Shown here: one piece after another, positions 1 to 9,224 of the stretch
Position numbering within the stretch: position 1 is the first letter of the stretch
How the letters are laid out: each line of letters starts with the position of its first letter
NCBI GenBank assembly: GCA_003599575.1
Contig: QZKV01000007.1
Coordinates: 21,538 to 85,537, forward strand
Reading direction: 5' to 3'
Length of the DNA stretch: 64,000 nt
From: Desulfobacteraceae bacterium
GTDB lineage: Bacteria > Desulfobacterota > Desulfobacteria > Desulfobacterales > Desulfosarcinaceae
Notes under the pieces: generated by a model
Seen by the model: the letters and a program-made list of their open reading frames with translations, nothing else
Database searches by the model: none
Told to the model about the DNA's origin: nothing
Program-made: the position numbers and the translations under genes

Positions 1-1538
1 GGCACCAACATAGTAGAAGGATAATATCTCCCTGTAATTCTTTTTCTTGGCCATGTGGGCTGCGCCCCACTGGAATAACCCACGCCATGGCCCCAGCCGT
101 GGCCTTCGAAAATGAAGGTATTGCCATCCAGGCGAATTCCGTGGAGGATCTCGGGCAGGTCCAATGCCCGGCGCAGCGTTGTCCGATTGCGCAGAATCTT
201 GGTTTCTCCTCCGCTCAGGACAAGACGGACCTTGATGATTCGACCGCATGACGCCCGCTCATCTGCTTCGATCGCCTCAAGCCCCTTGGCCTCAACATTA
301 ATCTTTCGAAGAGCCGCCACAACATCGGGTACTGAATATTTGCGGGTCCAATTGGCCATCCCGCCCTTGAGACTTTCCGGGTCCCGGTGCACGGTGAGGT
401 AGGGTTTGGACAGGTTAAAAATAGCCTGGGAATCGGCCGTAAAACCCCCGCTGTTGGCGCTGAACATGGCCAGGATCGGTTTATCTTCGTAGGTCAGAAC
501 CTCGCCGGTGGTGGCCTTGACCGCATTGGTACTGCGCGCGTGTTCCTTATCCATTCCGCCATAGGCTTGATCCCCCGCATAATCAACCAGATCGTATGCC
601 CAGGCTTTGCGATGCAGGAGTTGGTAGTAGGCGTAGGTGCGGGCAGCGACGGACTGGGCTTTCAGACTCTCAACAGGCCAGCTGACCATACTTTCGGAAG
701 GAACCACACCAAGCAGATAATCTTCGATGTCGACGACATTGATAACCAGAAGCTTGCCCTCGCGGATTTGGGCCACAAGCTTGCCCCGCACCCTTTTCTC
801 CTGGCTGCTGCAAATGATCTTGAGGGGTTTCTCACTTTCAAAGACCAGAACCTTCTCATCGATCTGCGAACGATTGAACAGGATTTTGCCATTCCGGGTA
901 CCAAGGGTAAATCGATCCCTGCAATCCAGTCCGGCAACGCATACAGCGGCCCCCTCGATACGCAGCTCTCCTGTGGTTTGGCACATGCGCACACGCACAT
1001 CGATACGTTTCCGGATGGGCGGCACTGGTGACGGGGGCGGCGGGGTCGGTTCCGGCGGCGCAGCTTTGGCAATCTCTCTCAGAAGCGCCTCGGCTTGGAA
1101 GCGAAAGCGACCTTGCGGATATGTTTTAAAGTAATCTTCCAGCGTCGCCTGCGCCTCATCGAACCTTTGCATGTCGAAAAGCAAAATACCTTGTCGATAT
1201 TGTGCAATCTCCGCAGCCTGCGGATAATTCTTGCGCACGTCCGCATAGACTTTCAAAGCCTCTTCGGAGGCATCCAGAAAAGACGATAAAAGCGAAGCCT
1301 TGGCCAGAAGGGCGTCGACTTTGGTCTTGGAGATCGTGGTGATCTCCTCGGCGGCATTAAAGCCCTCCAGTGCCTCCAGGTACTTTCCAACATCGATCAG
1401 GTAGCTGGCATAATTGATGTAGTATCTGGATAAATGCTCCTTCTCCAGAGTCTCATTGGACAACTCGGCCATGGACAAAGCGCTAAGCCCGGGTAATGCA
1501 ATGAGCAATCCGAAAATCAGCAGGCTGAATCTCTGCAT
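1..1538 (-). CDS. SpoIID/LytB-domain protein with N-terminal signal and TPR-like region (partial, runs off the window; apparent frameshift near position 71)
   Basis: Read by eye on the minus strand from ATG 1536-1538 (MQRFSLLIFGLLIALPGLSALSMAELSNETLEKEHLSRYYINYASYLIDVGKYLEALEGFNAAEEI...); contains VNVVDIEDYLLGVVPSESMVSWPVESLKAQSVAARTYAYYQ and GHGWGHGVGYS, typical of SpoIID. Missing from the ORF track because no stop lies inside the window. Confidence 0.85.
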   Translation of the reverse strand, partial: MQRFSLLIFGLLIALPGLSALSMAELSNETLEKEHLSRYYINYASYLIDVGKYLEALEGFNAAEEITTISKTKVDALLAKASLLSSFLDASEEALKVYADVRKNYPQAAEIAQYRQGILLFDMQRFDEAQATLEDYFKTYPQGRFRFQAEALLREIAKAAPPEPTPPPPSPVPPIRKRIDVRVRMCQTTGELRIEGAAVCVAGLDCRDRFTLGTRNGKILFNRSQIDEKVLVFESEKPLKIICSSQEKRVRGKLVAQIREGKLLVINVVDIEDYLLGVVPSESMVSWPVESLKAQSVAARTYAYYQLLHRKAWAYDLVDYAGDQAYGGMDKEHARSTNAVKATTGEVLTYEDKPILAMFSANSGGFTADSQAIFNLSKPYLTVHRDPESLKGGMANWTRKYSVPDVVAALRKINVEAKGLEAIEADERASCGRIIKVRLVLSGGETKILRNRTTLRRALDLPEILHGIRLDGNTFIFEGHGWGHGVGYSSGAQPTWPRKRITGRYYPSTMLV

Positions 1539-1633
1539 TGTTTCTAAACCTATAGCGCGGTCATTTCAATCGTTTTAGAAAATTCTTTTTGCAGTGATAA
1601 AAGGTTCAACGCACTGGGTCCCTTGCGATACCC

Positions 1634-3634
1634 TCAGTCCCCCATTGTCTCGACATACTGCTTCATGAATAAAAGGTTTTGGTCTTGCGGATTCATTTTC
1701 ACTGCCTTTTCCAGGAGAGACAATGCCTTTTCCTTCTTGCCATGCGCAGCAAGATACTTGACGTAAACTTGATAGATCCGGACTTCATAGGGAAAAGCCG
1801 CGAGGCCTTGCTCCAGCGTCTTCAACATTTTTTCTTCTTCACCCAGGCTGCTCTGGGTATAAGCCAGGTAAAGATAGACTTCCTTGTCCTCTTTGATCTT
1901 TGCGGCCTGGGAAAGCTCCTGGTAGGCGTCACCAAATCTTCTTTGCGTAAATGCATCGATGCCTTTGCACTTGTGGGCTTCAAAGCGCTTTTCGAGAGTC
2001 TCCGGCGTGACCTCCGAGTCATCGATCAAAACCACCGTCCGGCCGTGAGGGAAAGGGGTATCCAATAGACTCTTGACAAGGACATCGCCCTCCATTTTGA
2101 GTTCCTTGACGATCGTCGCTCCCAAGTAATTGCCCTCCAGGACGACCTTGTTGCGGGCACGCAGGTTGCTCTGCCGGTTGTCAAAAACGTTGTTTTTGTT
2201 TAATTGCATATCGCCGCCGGCCTTATCCAAGCCTATCTCATTGGCCGTCAGTAAGCATTTTTCGATGGTTCCCCTGCCGCCCTCCACGGCGACTCCGCGC
2301 ATGCAGCCGCTTATCTGGCCGCCCTTCAACGCCAGCACGCCGTCTTCTTTCAATACGATTCCGTCGCCCAGGTCACCGTTGATGAAGACCGTATCCATAA
2401 CCACACTGCCGCCGTCGGCCTCTACGCAAGGCGCACAACCTTTCAAGGTGACGTGGGTAAGTTCGACCTGCCCCCGTTCAGCGACCAAAATTTTTTTCCA
2501 TCCCTGCCCCGCAAAGATGGTGGGCCGTTGCAATGATCCTTTTACAGTAAGGATGCCGTTGACGACCATACGGGCCCCTGGTGCCAAAATCATTTGGACA
2601 TCAGCCCCGATATTAAGCACGCTGCCACGGGCAATGGTGCCCTGTCCCTCCAGCCGGTAGACACCTGAAACCAGGGTTCCGGACAGCGATCCGCTGAGTT
2701 TGACCTCATCGTAGAACGGCATGGTCGCCAGGATGGTCTTTTCGTGAGAGGAACGATTTCCGGCCGGATCGACGGCTCTGATCCGGTAGTAATACGAATG
2801 TCCCTGAGACACTTCGGCATCCAGATAGTACAAATCCTTCGTATTCGCCACGAAGGCGAAATCGCCGACCGCTTTTTCGCTTTTCTCCACTGCGAAGGCC
2901 TTTAAATCTTCACTCTGCGGCAAGGCCCAGGTCAGAGACACCCCGGCCCGGCTGGCCTGTGCCGTGACCTTTTCCGGAGCCGGCGGCAAGACACCGTCAA
3001 TCGTGACCGTACCCGCGGTCTCGTGCCAAACCCGTTCAACCCCGTTAGACCGGAACAGGTGTATACTCAGGGGCTGACGGGAGACCTGGTCTCCCTCCTG
3101 AACCACATAAACCCCCTTGTAAGCTCCGCCGCCAAGGTTGGACATGGGTAAACTCTTCTTGAAGTTCCCCAGGTCAAACGAGCAGGTCAGGTCCTTTTCG
3201 GATGCCACTTGCACTATAATTTGCTCCCCCGCCGCAAAAACATCTTTGTCGATGTTAGACTCCACGGAAAAGACTTCCGGCAGGCTTTTCCCGAGAGGGC
3301 TGTCGGGCACGAATTGAGACACCTTCCACCCCCAATCGTAAACCACCAGTCGCATTTTTTTCTTGGCCGAATCATCAAGAAACGCCTCAGCAATGGTCGC
3401 GGCGATTCCCACCGGGCTGGTGGGAATCGCTATTTTGCGTTTGGATGCGCTGTCCTGCCATGTGCCCAGTTCGGCACCTGCCTTGTTGACCAATCTGATT
3501 TTGGCCTCGACCTTGAATAGATCGTAGGCAACGCCCGTCACCATTGTGGCTGTGACTGGCCCCACCATCGAAATTCCGTGCGCAGCCGGCCGACTTCTGG
3601 CCCCCTGTTTCAGGACGTTCATTTGCATCAGCAT
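1634..3634 (-). CDS. FN3-like / right-handed beta-helix / TPR multidomain protein
   Basis: 666-aa ORF; FN3-like segment (PPAPEKVTAQASRAGVSLTWALPQSEDLKAFAVEKS...YYYRIRAVDPAGNRS), beta-helix-like repeats (GCAPCVEADGGSVVMDTVFINGDLGDGIVLKEDG...), C-terminal TPR-like helices. Confidence 0.7.
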   Translation of the reverse strand: MLMQMNVLKQGARSRPAAHGISMVGPVTATMVTGVAYDLFKVEAKIRLVNKAGAELGTWQDSASKRKIAIPTSPVGIAATIAEAFLDDSAKKKMRLVVYDWGWKVSQFVPDSPLGKSLPEVFSVESNIDKDVFAAGEQIIVQVASEKDLTCSFDLGNFKKSLPMSNLGGGAYKGVYVVQEGDQVSRQPLSIHLFRSNGVERVWHETAGTVTIDGVLPPAPEKVTAQASRAGVSLTWALPQSEDLKAFAVEKSEKAVGDFAFVANTKDLYYLDAEVSQGHSYYYRIRAVDPAGNRSSHEKTILATMPFYDEVKLSGSLSGTLVSGVYRLEGQGTIARGSVLNIGADVQMILAPGARMVVNGILTVKGSLQRPTIFAGQGWKKILVAERGQVELTHVTLKGCAPCVEADGGSVVMDTVFINGDLGDGIVLKEDGVLALKGGQISGCMRGVAVEGGRGTIEKCLLTANEIGLDKAGGDMQLNKNNVFDNRQSNLRARNKVVLEGNYLGATIVKELKMEGDVLVKSLLDTPFPHGRTVVLIDDSEVTPETLEKRFEAHKCKGIDAFTQRRFGDAYQELSQAAKIKEDKEVYLYLAYTQSSLGEEEKMLKTLEQGLAAFPYEVRIYQVYVKYLAAHGKKEKALSLLEKAVKMNPQDQNLLFMKQYVETMGD

Positions 3635-3712
3635 TGTTTACAAAACCGACCCGGCCCTTAATGTCTAACTAAGCGGCATGCACATTCAGGCTTGCACAAG
3701 AAGGAGAAGGCA

Positions 3713-4660
3713 ATGAAAGCATGTTTCATCGAAGATTTTGGCGGACGCGAAAAGCTTAAAGTAGCGGATCTGCCCAGACCCCATGCCGGTGAAGGCGAAG
3801 TGCTGGTTCGTATCCATGCGGCGGGCGTCAACCCGGTGGATTTTAAAATACGCGAGGGATGGCTCAAGGATTTGTTCCCCCATCGCTTTCCACTTATTCT
3901 GGGATGGGATTTGGCCGGCGTGGTGGAAGCGGTCGGCCCGAACGCCGGCCGCTTCAAACCCGGGGACTCCGTCTATGCCTATGCGCGCCTGCCGGAGTTG
4001 CAAAAAGGAACTTACGCCGAATATATGGCCTTGCCGGAAGGCCGACTTGCCCGCAAACCAAACCGCCTGAGTATGATCGAGGCTGCTTCCATCCCGCTGA
4101 CCGCATTGACGGCCTACCAGGCGCTCGAGGCGGGGCGGCTGCAACGGGGCGAATCTGTTTTCATTCTGGGGGCATCGGGCGGGGTGGGTACCTTTGCCGT
4201 ACAGCTTGCCGCCATCAGGGGCGCCCGCGTGATCGGTCTGAGCAGTGCAAAAAACAGTGCTTACATCAAGTCGCTGGGCGCCGATGCCGCCATCGATTAC
4301 GAGCGCGGCGATTTCATCCAATCGGCCGGGGAATTGCTGCTTGAAGGCGCCGACCTGGTCCTGGACTGCCGGGGCGGCGACACTCTGGCCCGCGGTATGC
4401 TGTGCGTGCGCCCCGGCGGGCGGGTGGTGTCCATTATCGAAATCGTGGATGCGGAAGACCTCAAAAAACGCGATGTGCGTTTTGCCTACATCTTCGTGGA
4501 ACCGAATGCGCAGCAGCTTGACCACATCCGTGAATTGATCGAGGGCGGCCGTTTCAGGACGCATGTCAGCCATACCTTCAGCCTGGATGAGGCGGCCAAA
4601 GCGCACGAGCAAATGGAGACCGGTCACACCCGGGGTAAAATTGTCCTCCAGACCGCTTAA
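3713..4660 (+). CDS. Zinc-independent MDR-family NAD(P)H:quinone oxidoreductase / alcohol dehydrogenase
   Basis: MKACFIEDFGGREKLKVADLPRPHAGEGEVLVRIHAAGVNPVDFKIREG...; GASGGVGTFAVQLA nucleotide-binding motif; AAGGAGAAGG upstream of ATG 3713. Confidence 0.85.
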   Translation: MKACFIEDFGGREKLKVADLPRPHAGEGEVLVRIHAAGVNPVDFKIREGWLKDLFPHRFPLILGWDLAGVVEAVGPNAGRFKPGDSVYAYARLPELQKGTYAEYMALPEGRLARKPNRLSMIEAASIPLTALTAYQALEAGRLQRGESVFILGASGGVGTFAVQLAAIRGARVIGLSSAKNSAYIKSLGADAAIDYERGDFIQSAGELLLEGADLVLDCRGGDTLARGMLCVRPGGRVVSIIEIVDAEDLKKRDVRFAYIFVEPNAQQLDHIRELIEGGRFRTHVSHTFSLDEAAKAHEQMETGHTRGKIVLQTA

Positions 4661-4728
4661 GCCATACTGGCCGGCGTACGCCACCGACCACTTGAAATCG
4701 CCAGGCGTGTAAGACTCCGGTCTTTGAA

Positions 4729-6537
4729 TCAGACTGCTGCTTGCTGATTCTGCCCGTTTCCGGTGTGAACCCAATTCGTTCGCGCAGCGGGGAGCGTCAC
4801 TGTAAAACAGGTCCCCTTATTTACTTCTGAAACAAGTTTAATTTCACCATTATGCTTGTGAACAATGGAACTGGTAATCGCCAATCCCAGGCCGGTGCCT
4901 TTGTCTTCTCCTTTGGTGGTAAAAAACGGGTCGTAGACCGACTGCTGGATGCCTGCCGGAATCCCGCAGCCGTTATCGGCGATTTCTACATGAACAACCC
5001 CATCATAGGCATACGTCTTGATTCTGATCTTGCGTTCGCCCCTAGGGTTTTGTTCCAAAGCGTCAATGGCATTGGTCATCAGGTTTAAGAATATTTGCTG
5101 CAGGCCATCATCATCGCCGGTGATAAGCGGTAGTGAACCCTCTTTGACCCTTTCGGTTTCTATCCACTTGACCTTAAAGTTGTGGTCCAGGAGGTTTTGA
5201 ACTTTGTCCAGGATAACATCGATGTCTATTTGTGTGAAAACTTCCTGAGCATTCCGCGTGAATGGGCGGAATTTAGAAATTATGGTCTTGAGACGTTCGG
5301 TTTGCTGGCAAACAATCGATAGAAAATGGCGTTGCTCTTCGGGCGATATACCCATTTTGAGAAGTTCGGCGTAGCCGCTGATGGCATTGAGCGGCTGCCC
5401 GATCTCATGAACGATCCCGGCGCTCATCTGCCCAAAAGTGCTCATTTTGGCTGCCCTCAAAAGCATGGCTTGACCCTGCTTGAGTTTATCGCTCATTTCA
5501 TTGAAGGTTTGCGCCAGATGGTCAAACTCATCGCCGCTTGAAATCTCCACATGGCAGCCGAATTCACCCTGGGCGATTTTTTGCGCACCGATTCTCAATG
5601 CTTCAATGGGGGTCGTTCTGTTTCGGATCGCCCGGAGCGAAAGCAGCAGAATGATCCAAAAAGTGAGCAAAACCATGAGAAAGAAGCTCAATTTAAAATG
5701 AGAAACCGGCGCTATGATTGAAGCCCTGGATTGGCTTAAAACAATTGTCCATTCCGGACTCGCAAAGCGGTGATTCAAAAAGAGGGACCAATAGATATTG
5801 GTGTAAGCTTCACCGCCGTGGCTGGTTTCGAATCCCCCTGAAAAAGGGTTCCGATGATGCGCCTTGGAAAAGTGATCATGCAATTGAAAGTTTGGAATGC
5901 TGGATATGAGCGTTTGGTTTCCAGCAGAAAGGACGGACATTTCGATTTCAGGGGCAAAGGCGCCTTCGGACCCAATGCCCCATAGGTATATCGGGTTGAT
6001 CTCTCCGGCGAGGATGCCTTGGGCCGGCAGGTCGGTATCGATGCTTTTCAACATGTATATAGAGGGAAAGCGTTCGGCGCCGGAAAGAATTCTGATGACC
6101 GTTTGCCCGGCTCCCGGCTGTGTCCCTTTGTCTATCTCAGGATACGGAAGATCAGCCAAATGATCGCTGATGGGAGTGGTTCGACCGTCCGGCAGCAGCA
6201 GAAGTATACGTCTTAGGCCGCTGCCCTCCTTCGTTATCGGATTAAACGGATCCTTTTCGAACCGCTCCCGGCCTCCGTGCGTAAAATCCCATGCTACTGT
6301 GTTTAACTGATCCTCAATTGCGATCAGACGCTCATAGATCTGGAATCCATTACTTTTACATAGTTGGCGAAGGCGGTCTTCAGCTTGCTGCTTGAGTTGA
6401 CGGCCGACGGAAAAGAAGGACACGACCGATATGATCAGCAATGGTATGATCGCACACAGGACGAACATGAAAAATATTCGCCTGGCGATCTTGCTGGTTA
6501 AAAAGCGCTTATCGATGTTCCACTGGGTGTTTCCCAT
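4729..6537 (-). CDS. Membrane sensor histidine kinase (HAMP, HisKA, HATPase_c)
   Basis: IVHEIGQPLNAISGYAELLKMG H-box, DNGCGIPAG and GTGLGLAI G-boxes, N-terminal TM segment and HAMP-like segment. Confidence 0.9.
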   Translation of the reverse strand: MGNTQWNIDKRFLTSKIARRIFFMFVLCAIIPLLIISVVSFFSVGRQLKQQAEDRLRQLCKSNGFQIYERLIAIEDQLNTVAWDFTHGGRERFEKDPFNPITKEGSGLRRILLLLPDGRTTPISDHLADLPYPEIDKGTQPGAGQTVIRILSGAERFPSIYMLKSIDTDLPAQGILAGEINPIYLWGIGSEGAFAPEIEMSVLSAGNQTLISSIPNFQLHDHFSKAHHRNPFSGGFETSHGGEAYTNIYWSLFLNHRFASPEWTIVLSQSRASIIAPVSHFKLSFFLMVLLTFWIILLLSLRAIRNRTTPIEALRIGAQKIAQGEFGCHVEISSGDEFDHLAQTFNEMSDKLKQGQAMLLRAAKMSTFGQMSAGIVHEIGQPLNAISGYAELLKMGISPEEQRHFLSIVCQQTERLKTIISKFRPFTRNAQEVFTQIDIDVILDKVQNLLDHNFKVKWIETERVKEGSLPLITGDDDGLQQIFLNLMTNAIDALEQNPRGERKIRIKTYAYDGVVHVEIADNGCGIPAGIQQSVYDPFFTTKGEDKGTGLGLAITSSIVHKHNGEIKLVSEVNKGTCFTVTLPAARTNWVHTGNGQNQQAAV

Positions 6538-6552
6538 GAACTGCCTCTAACA

Positions 6553-7086
6553 TCAATACTGTGATGCGCGTCCAATGAAACTGCCGTCATTGGCCCTGAT
6601 GATGTCATCCCTGCTTTTCTTTGCCGTTAATGGCCCGGCACTCTCTCCATCCGGCCCCATGCTCCACAAGTCATAGGTGGAGTTAATCGGGACCAAGAAT
6701 TTGTCTTTGCGCCATTTGCCCTTTGGCACCAGCGCGAAGCTTTGATAGCGGTATGGGCTGCCCCATGGATCGTCCAGCACTTCCCTGTCGATTTCCGACA
6801 GATCCACCGGCAGTCTGTTGTTTTCCTGCTCGAAAAGATCGATCTCCCTTTGCAGAATTCGTATTTCCACGATGGCCCTGGCAACTTTGGCCCTGCTGAC
6901 ATACTCCGAAAAAAGCGGCACGGCAATTGCCGCCAAGGTAGCCACAATGGCGATAACGATCATCAGTTCGGTCAGGGTAAAGCCTGTGTGATCAGTGTGA
7001 AGTTTTCTCCTGGATACGCAAAATTGGAGAATTATTTTGCGAAAAGTGAGTGCATGGCCGACAGGGATGCGTGTTGATAATCTCAT
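6553..7086 (-). CDS. Type II secretion / type IV pilin-like prepilin (GspG-like)
   Basis: Prepilin motif HTDHTGFTLTELMIVIAIVATLAAIAVPLFSEYVSRAK followed by a GspG-like tail (LSEIDREVLDDPWGSPYRYQS). Confidence 0.8.
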   Translation of the reverse strand: MRLSTRIPVGHALTFRKIILQFCVSRRKLHTDHTGFTLTELMIVIAIVATLAAIAVPLFSEYVSRAKVARAIVEIRILQREIDLFEQENNRLPVDLSEIDREVLDDPWGSPYRYQSFALVPKGKWRKDKFLVPINSTYDLWSMGPDGESAGPLTAKKSRDDIIRANDGSFIGRASQY

Positions 7087-7676
7087 TTCGCGCTAGGCCC
7101 AAAGTGTTGCCCGCCAACTGGCAAGCAGCTTCGTTTGTGATGCGTGCTCGCTGTGGGGCTGCAAAAAACATACCGTTCAATATGTTGTTTTGCGGATCCC
7201 AATATTGATTGGAGGGTATGCCGGTGCAGTGTTTACGGAGAGCCAAGCGCCTGAATATAATCGGTTTGCGGAATGTTGGGCAACAGGAGGTGCCCGGAGC
7301 AACAAATTTAGGATAATGCTTAGGTCATAAAAATTGATAGATAGCATGCTTTTTTGACAGTTTAGGCCTTCAGACTGACAAAAAGTGGTCCCGATCTCAA
7401 TCGAGTTCAATGTCCAAGCCCCGTGTGGCGCAGGTATTCAAGGGCGGTACACCGATAGGGTTTTGAGGAAATTGGCATTTCAAGCCCATCACTGGAAGCG
7501 GGAGGTTTTTGAAAAGCTTTGAATCCACTTCTGACCCGCTTCCCAATAGACGCAAAGGGATGTAATCGGGTGGGATATCGAGATGTCCGGACAGCATGCC
7601 CTTCGATTTTCCAGTCGTGTGCGGCTTTTTATCGCGTGTAGATGATTCGATGGGCTGTAAAGACCTGGTCTGATTG

Positions 7677-7952
7677 CTAGAATCCGTCTTCTGCGCTGTC
7701 CAGGCAGTATTGGCGCCATGAGCATTCCCGCTCATGGCAATCGGCAAGTCCGCGCCGGAAGCAGTCGGTCATTCCTTCCGTGCGCTGCAGGCTTCGAATC
7801 ATTGCGGTAATATCCACATAGCGCTTGTTTACTTCGATGCTTTCCGTGACGCTGGGTATGCAGGGGGAGGACCTTGATGATCCGTTTTTCTCCCCGTCGA
7901 TTCCCGATTCTGTCTTGATGTGATCGGCCATTTCAAAGATCCAATTTCCCAT
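7677..7952 (-). CDS. Small Cys-containing conserved-looking hypothetical protein
   Basis: 91-aa ORF with C-terminal CFRRGLADCHERECSWRQYCL cysteine cluster. Confidence 0.5.
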   Translation of the reverse strand: MGNWIFEMADHIKTESGIDGEKNGSSRSSPCIPSVTESIEVNKRYVDITAMIRSLQRTEGMTDCFRRGLADCHERECSWRQYCLDSAEDGF

Positions 7953-8040
7953 TATGACATAAACTTTCTACTGTACCGGTTCGTATCCTTTTCAAGATAT
8001 ATCCCGGCTCGCAGGTAAATGGAACATATGAACGGCAACG

Positions 8041-8080
8041 ACTCGGGAAAAATCCCAAGTACTCGGGATTTTTCCCTAGA
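8041..8080. promoter_or_regulatory. Two abutting 20-bp palindromes (ACTcGGGAaaaaTCCCaAGT, ACTcGGGAttttTCCCtAGA)
   Basis: Direct reading: both match ACTnGGGA-N4-TCCCnAG, centre-to-centre 20 bp; the inner arms also form GGGAAAAATCCC-N8-GGGATTTTTCCC. Confidence 0.65.
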
Positions 8081-8152
8081 CCCAGGGGGGAGTTTGGATC
8101 CGCATCCATCAATACTTCCCGATCAAAATCTCGTCATTTGCTGACGGATCGA

Positions 8153-8401
8153 TCAGCAGGCATTCAATGCACTGGCGAACGGGGAAGCGATCTGGAAGCG
8201 GCTTTCTTCCGTGAAATCTACGGCCGTGTAAACATTGCTCTCTCTGCGTGCCAATTGCATCCCCTGAATGTTTTGGATCAACTCACAGGTCTTCAAACAC
8301 TCGTCTTTAGGGAAGTTTCTTTTTTTGCAGGCTTTACACGGAGACGAGATCATTGGAAGCTCCTTTCGCATTTGGGTATAACCGTGTGAAACATTTACCA
8401 T
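8153..8401 (-). CDS. Small Cys-rich (putative zinc-binding) protein
   Basis: CKACKKRNFPKDECLKTCELIQNIQ: CxxC...CxxxC arrangement near the N-terminus; internal ATG starts possible. Confidence 0.5.
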   Translation of the reverse strand: MVNVSHGYTQMRKELPMISSPCKACKKRNFPKDECLKTCELIQNIQGMQLARRESNVYTAVDFTEESRFQIASPFASALNAC

Positions 8402-8546
8402 AGAGAGAACTCTTCCATCGCGTTCAAAGTGACTATACAGAATGGCGCCGGTGCTTGTCGATAAGGCACCACGCTCATTTTTATGGGGGATTCAGGGGGG
8501 CTTGGGGAGAAATCCCGGGAGGGGAAGGCTGAAAGAGGTCGTTTTT

Positions 8547-9224
8547 CTACTCTTTCCACAAATCCACATCGATGAGCCCCAGCCTCGCGGCGTAGCGCAC
8601 CAACTCCATTGCGCTGTGGATATTCAACTTGCGCATGATGTTGGCACGATGGTTTTCGACCGTTTTGATGCTGATGCACAAGCGTTCGGCAATTTGGCCC
8701 TTGGAAGCGCCTTCAGCCAGCATGCGCATGATCTCTTGTTCGCGGGACGTCAGTTTGCCGTATCCGGCATCGCTGACTTTGGCTTCCTTCACGGGAGATT
8801 TCATCAGTTTGGCGACTACTTCATGAGAGATGGAGGTGTCGAGAAAATATTCTCCCGAGATAACTGCTTCGAGGGCCTGGGCCAGGCGTTCCGCCGCCGA
8901 TTCCTTCACCACGTAACCGGTGGCGCCGGACTGGAAAGCTTCCACGATATGGTCGATTTTGGAATGCATGCTGAGGATCATAATCCGCGTGCGGGGAAGA
9001 TGGTGCCGGATCTTGCGCGCCACCTCCATACCGCTTTCATCCGGCAAAGAGATGTCCAACAAGACCACGTCCGGTTTCAGTCTGCCTGCCTTCTCAAAGC
9101 CTTCACGTCCGGTCCCGGCTTCATCCACAACTTCGAAACGGCTGTGGCGGGCGATAATGGTTTTGATGCCCTCTCGGAACAGCGGATGATCGTCAATGAT
9201 CAGAATGCGCCTCTTCTCGGTCAC
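8547..9224 (-). CDS. NarL/LuxR-family response regulator
   Basis: MTEKRRILIIDDHPLFREGIKTII receiver; C-terminal LTSREQEIMRMLAEGASKGQIAERLCISIKTVENHRANIMRKL HTH. Confidence 0.93.
   Translation of the reverse strand: MTEKRRILIIDDHPLFREGIKTIIARHSRFEVVDEAGTGREGFEKAGRLKPDVVLLDISLPDESGMEVARKIRHHLPRTRIMILSMHSKIDHIVEAFQSGATGYVVKESAAERLAQALEAVISGEYFLDTSISHEVVAKLMKSPVKEAKVSDAGYGKLTSREQEIMRMLAEGASKGQIAERLCISIKTVENHRANIMRKLNIHSAMELVRYAARLGLIDVDLWKE

Noticed and set aside
7397-7747. Overlapping 116-aa and 78-aa minus-strand ORFs
   Set aside because: No motifs, odd composition, overlapping frames; cannot be supported as coding.
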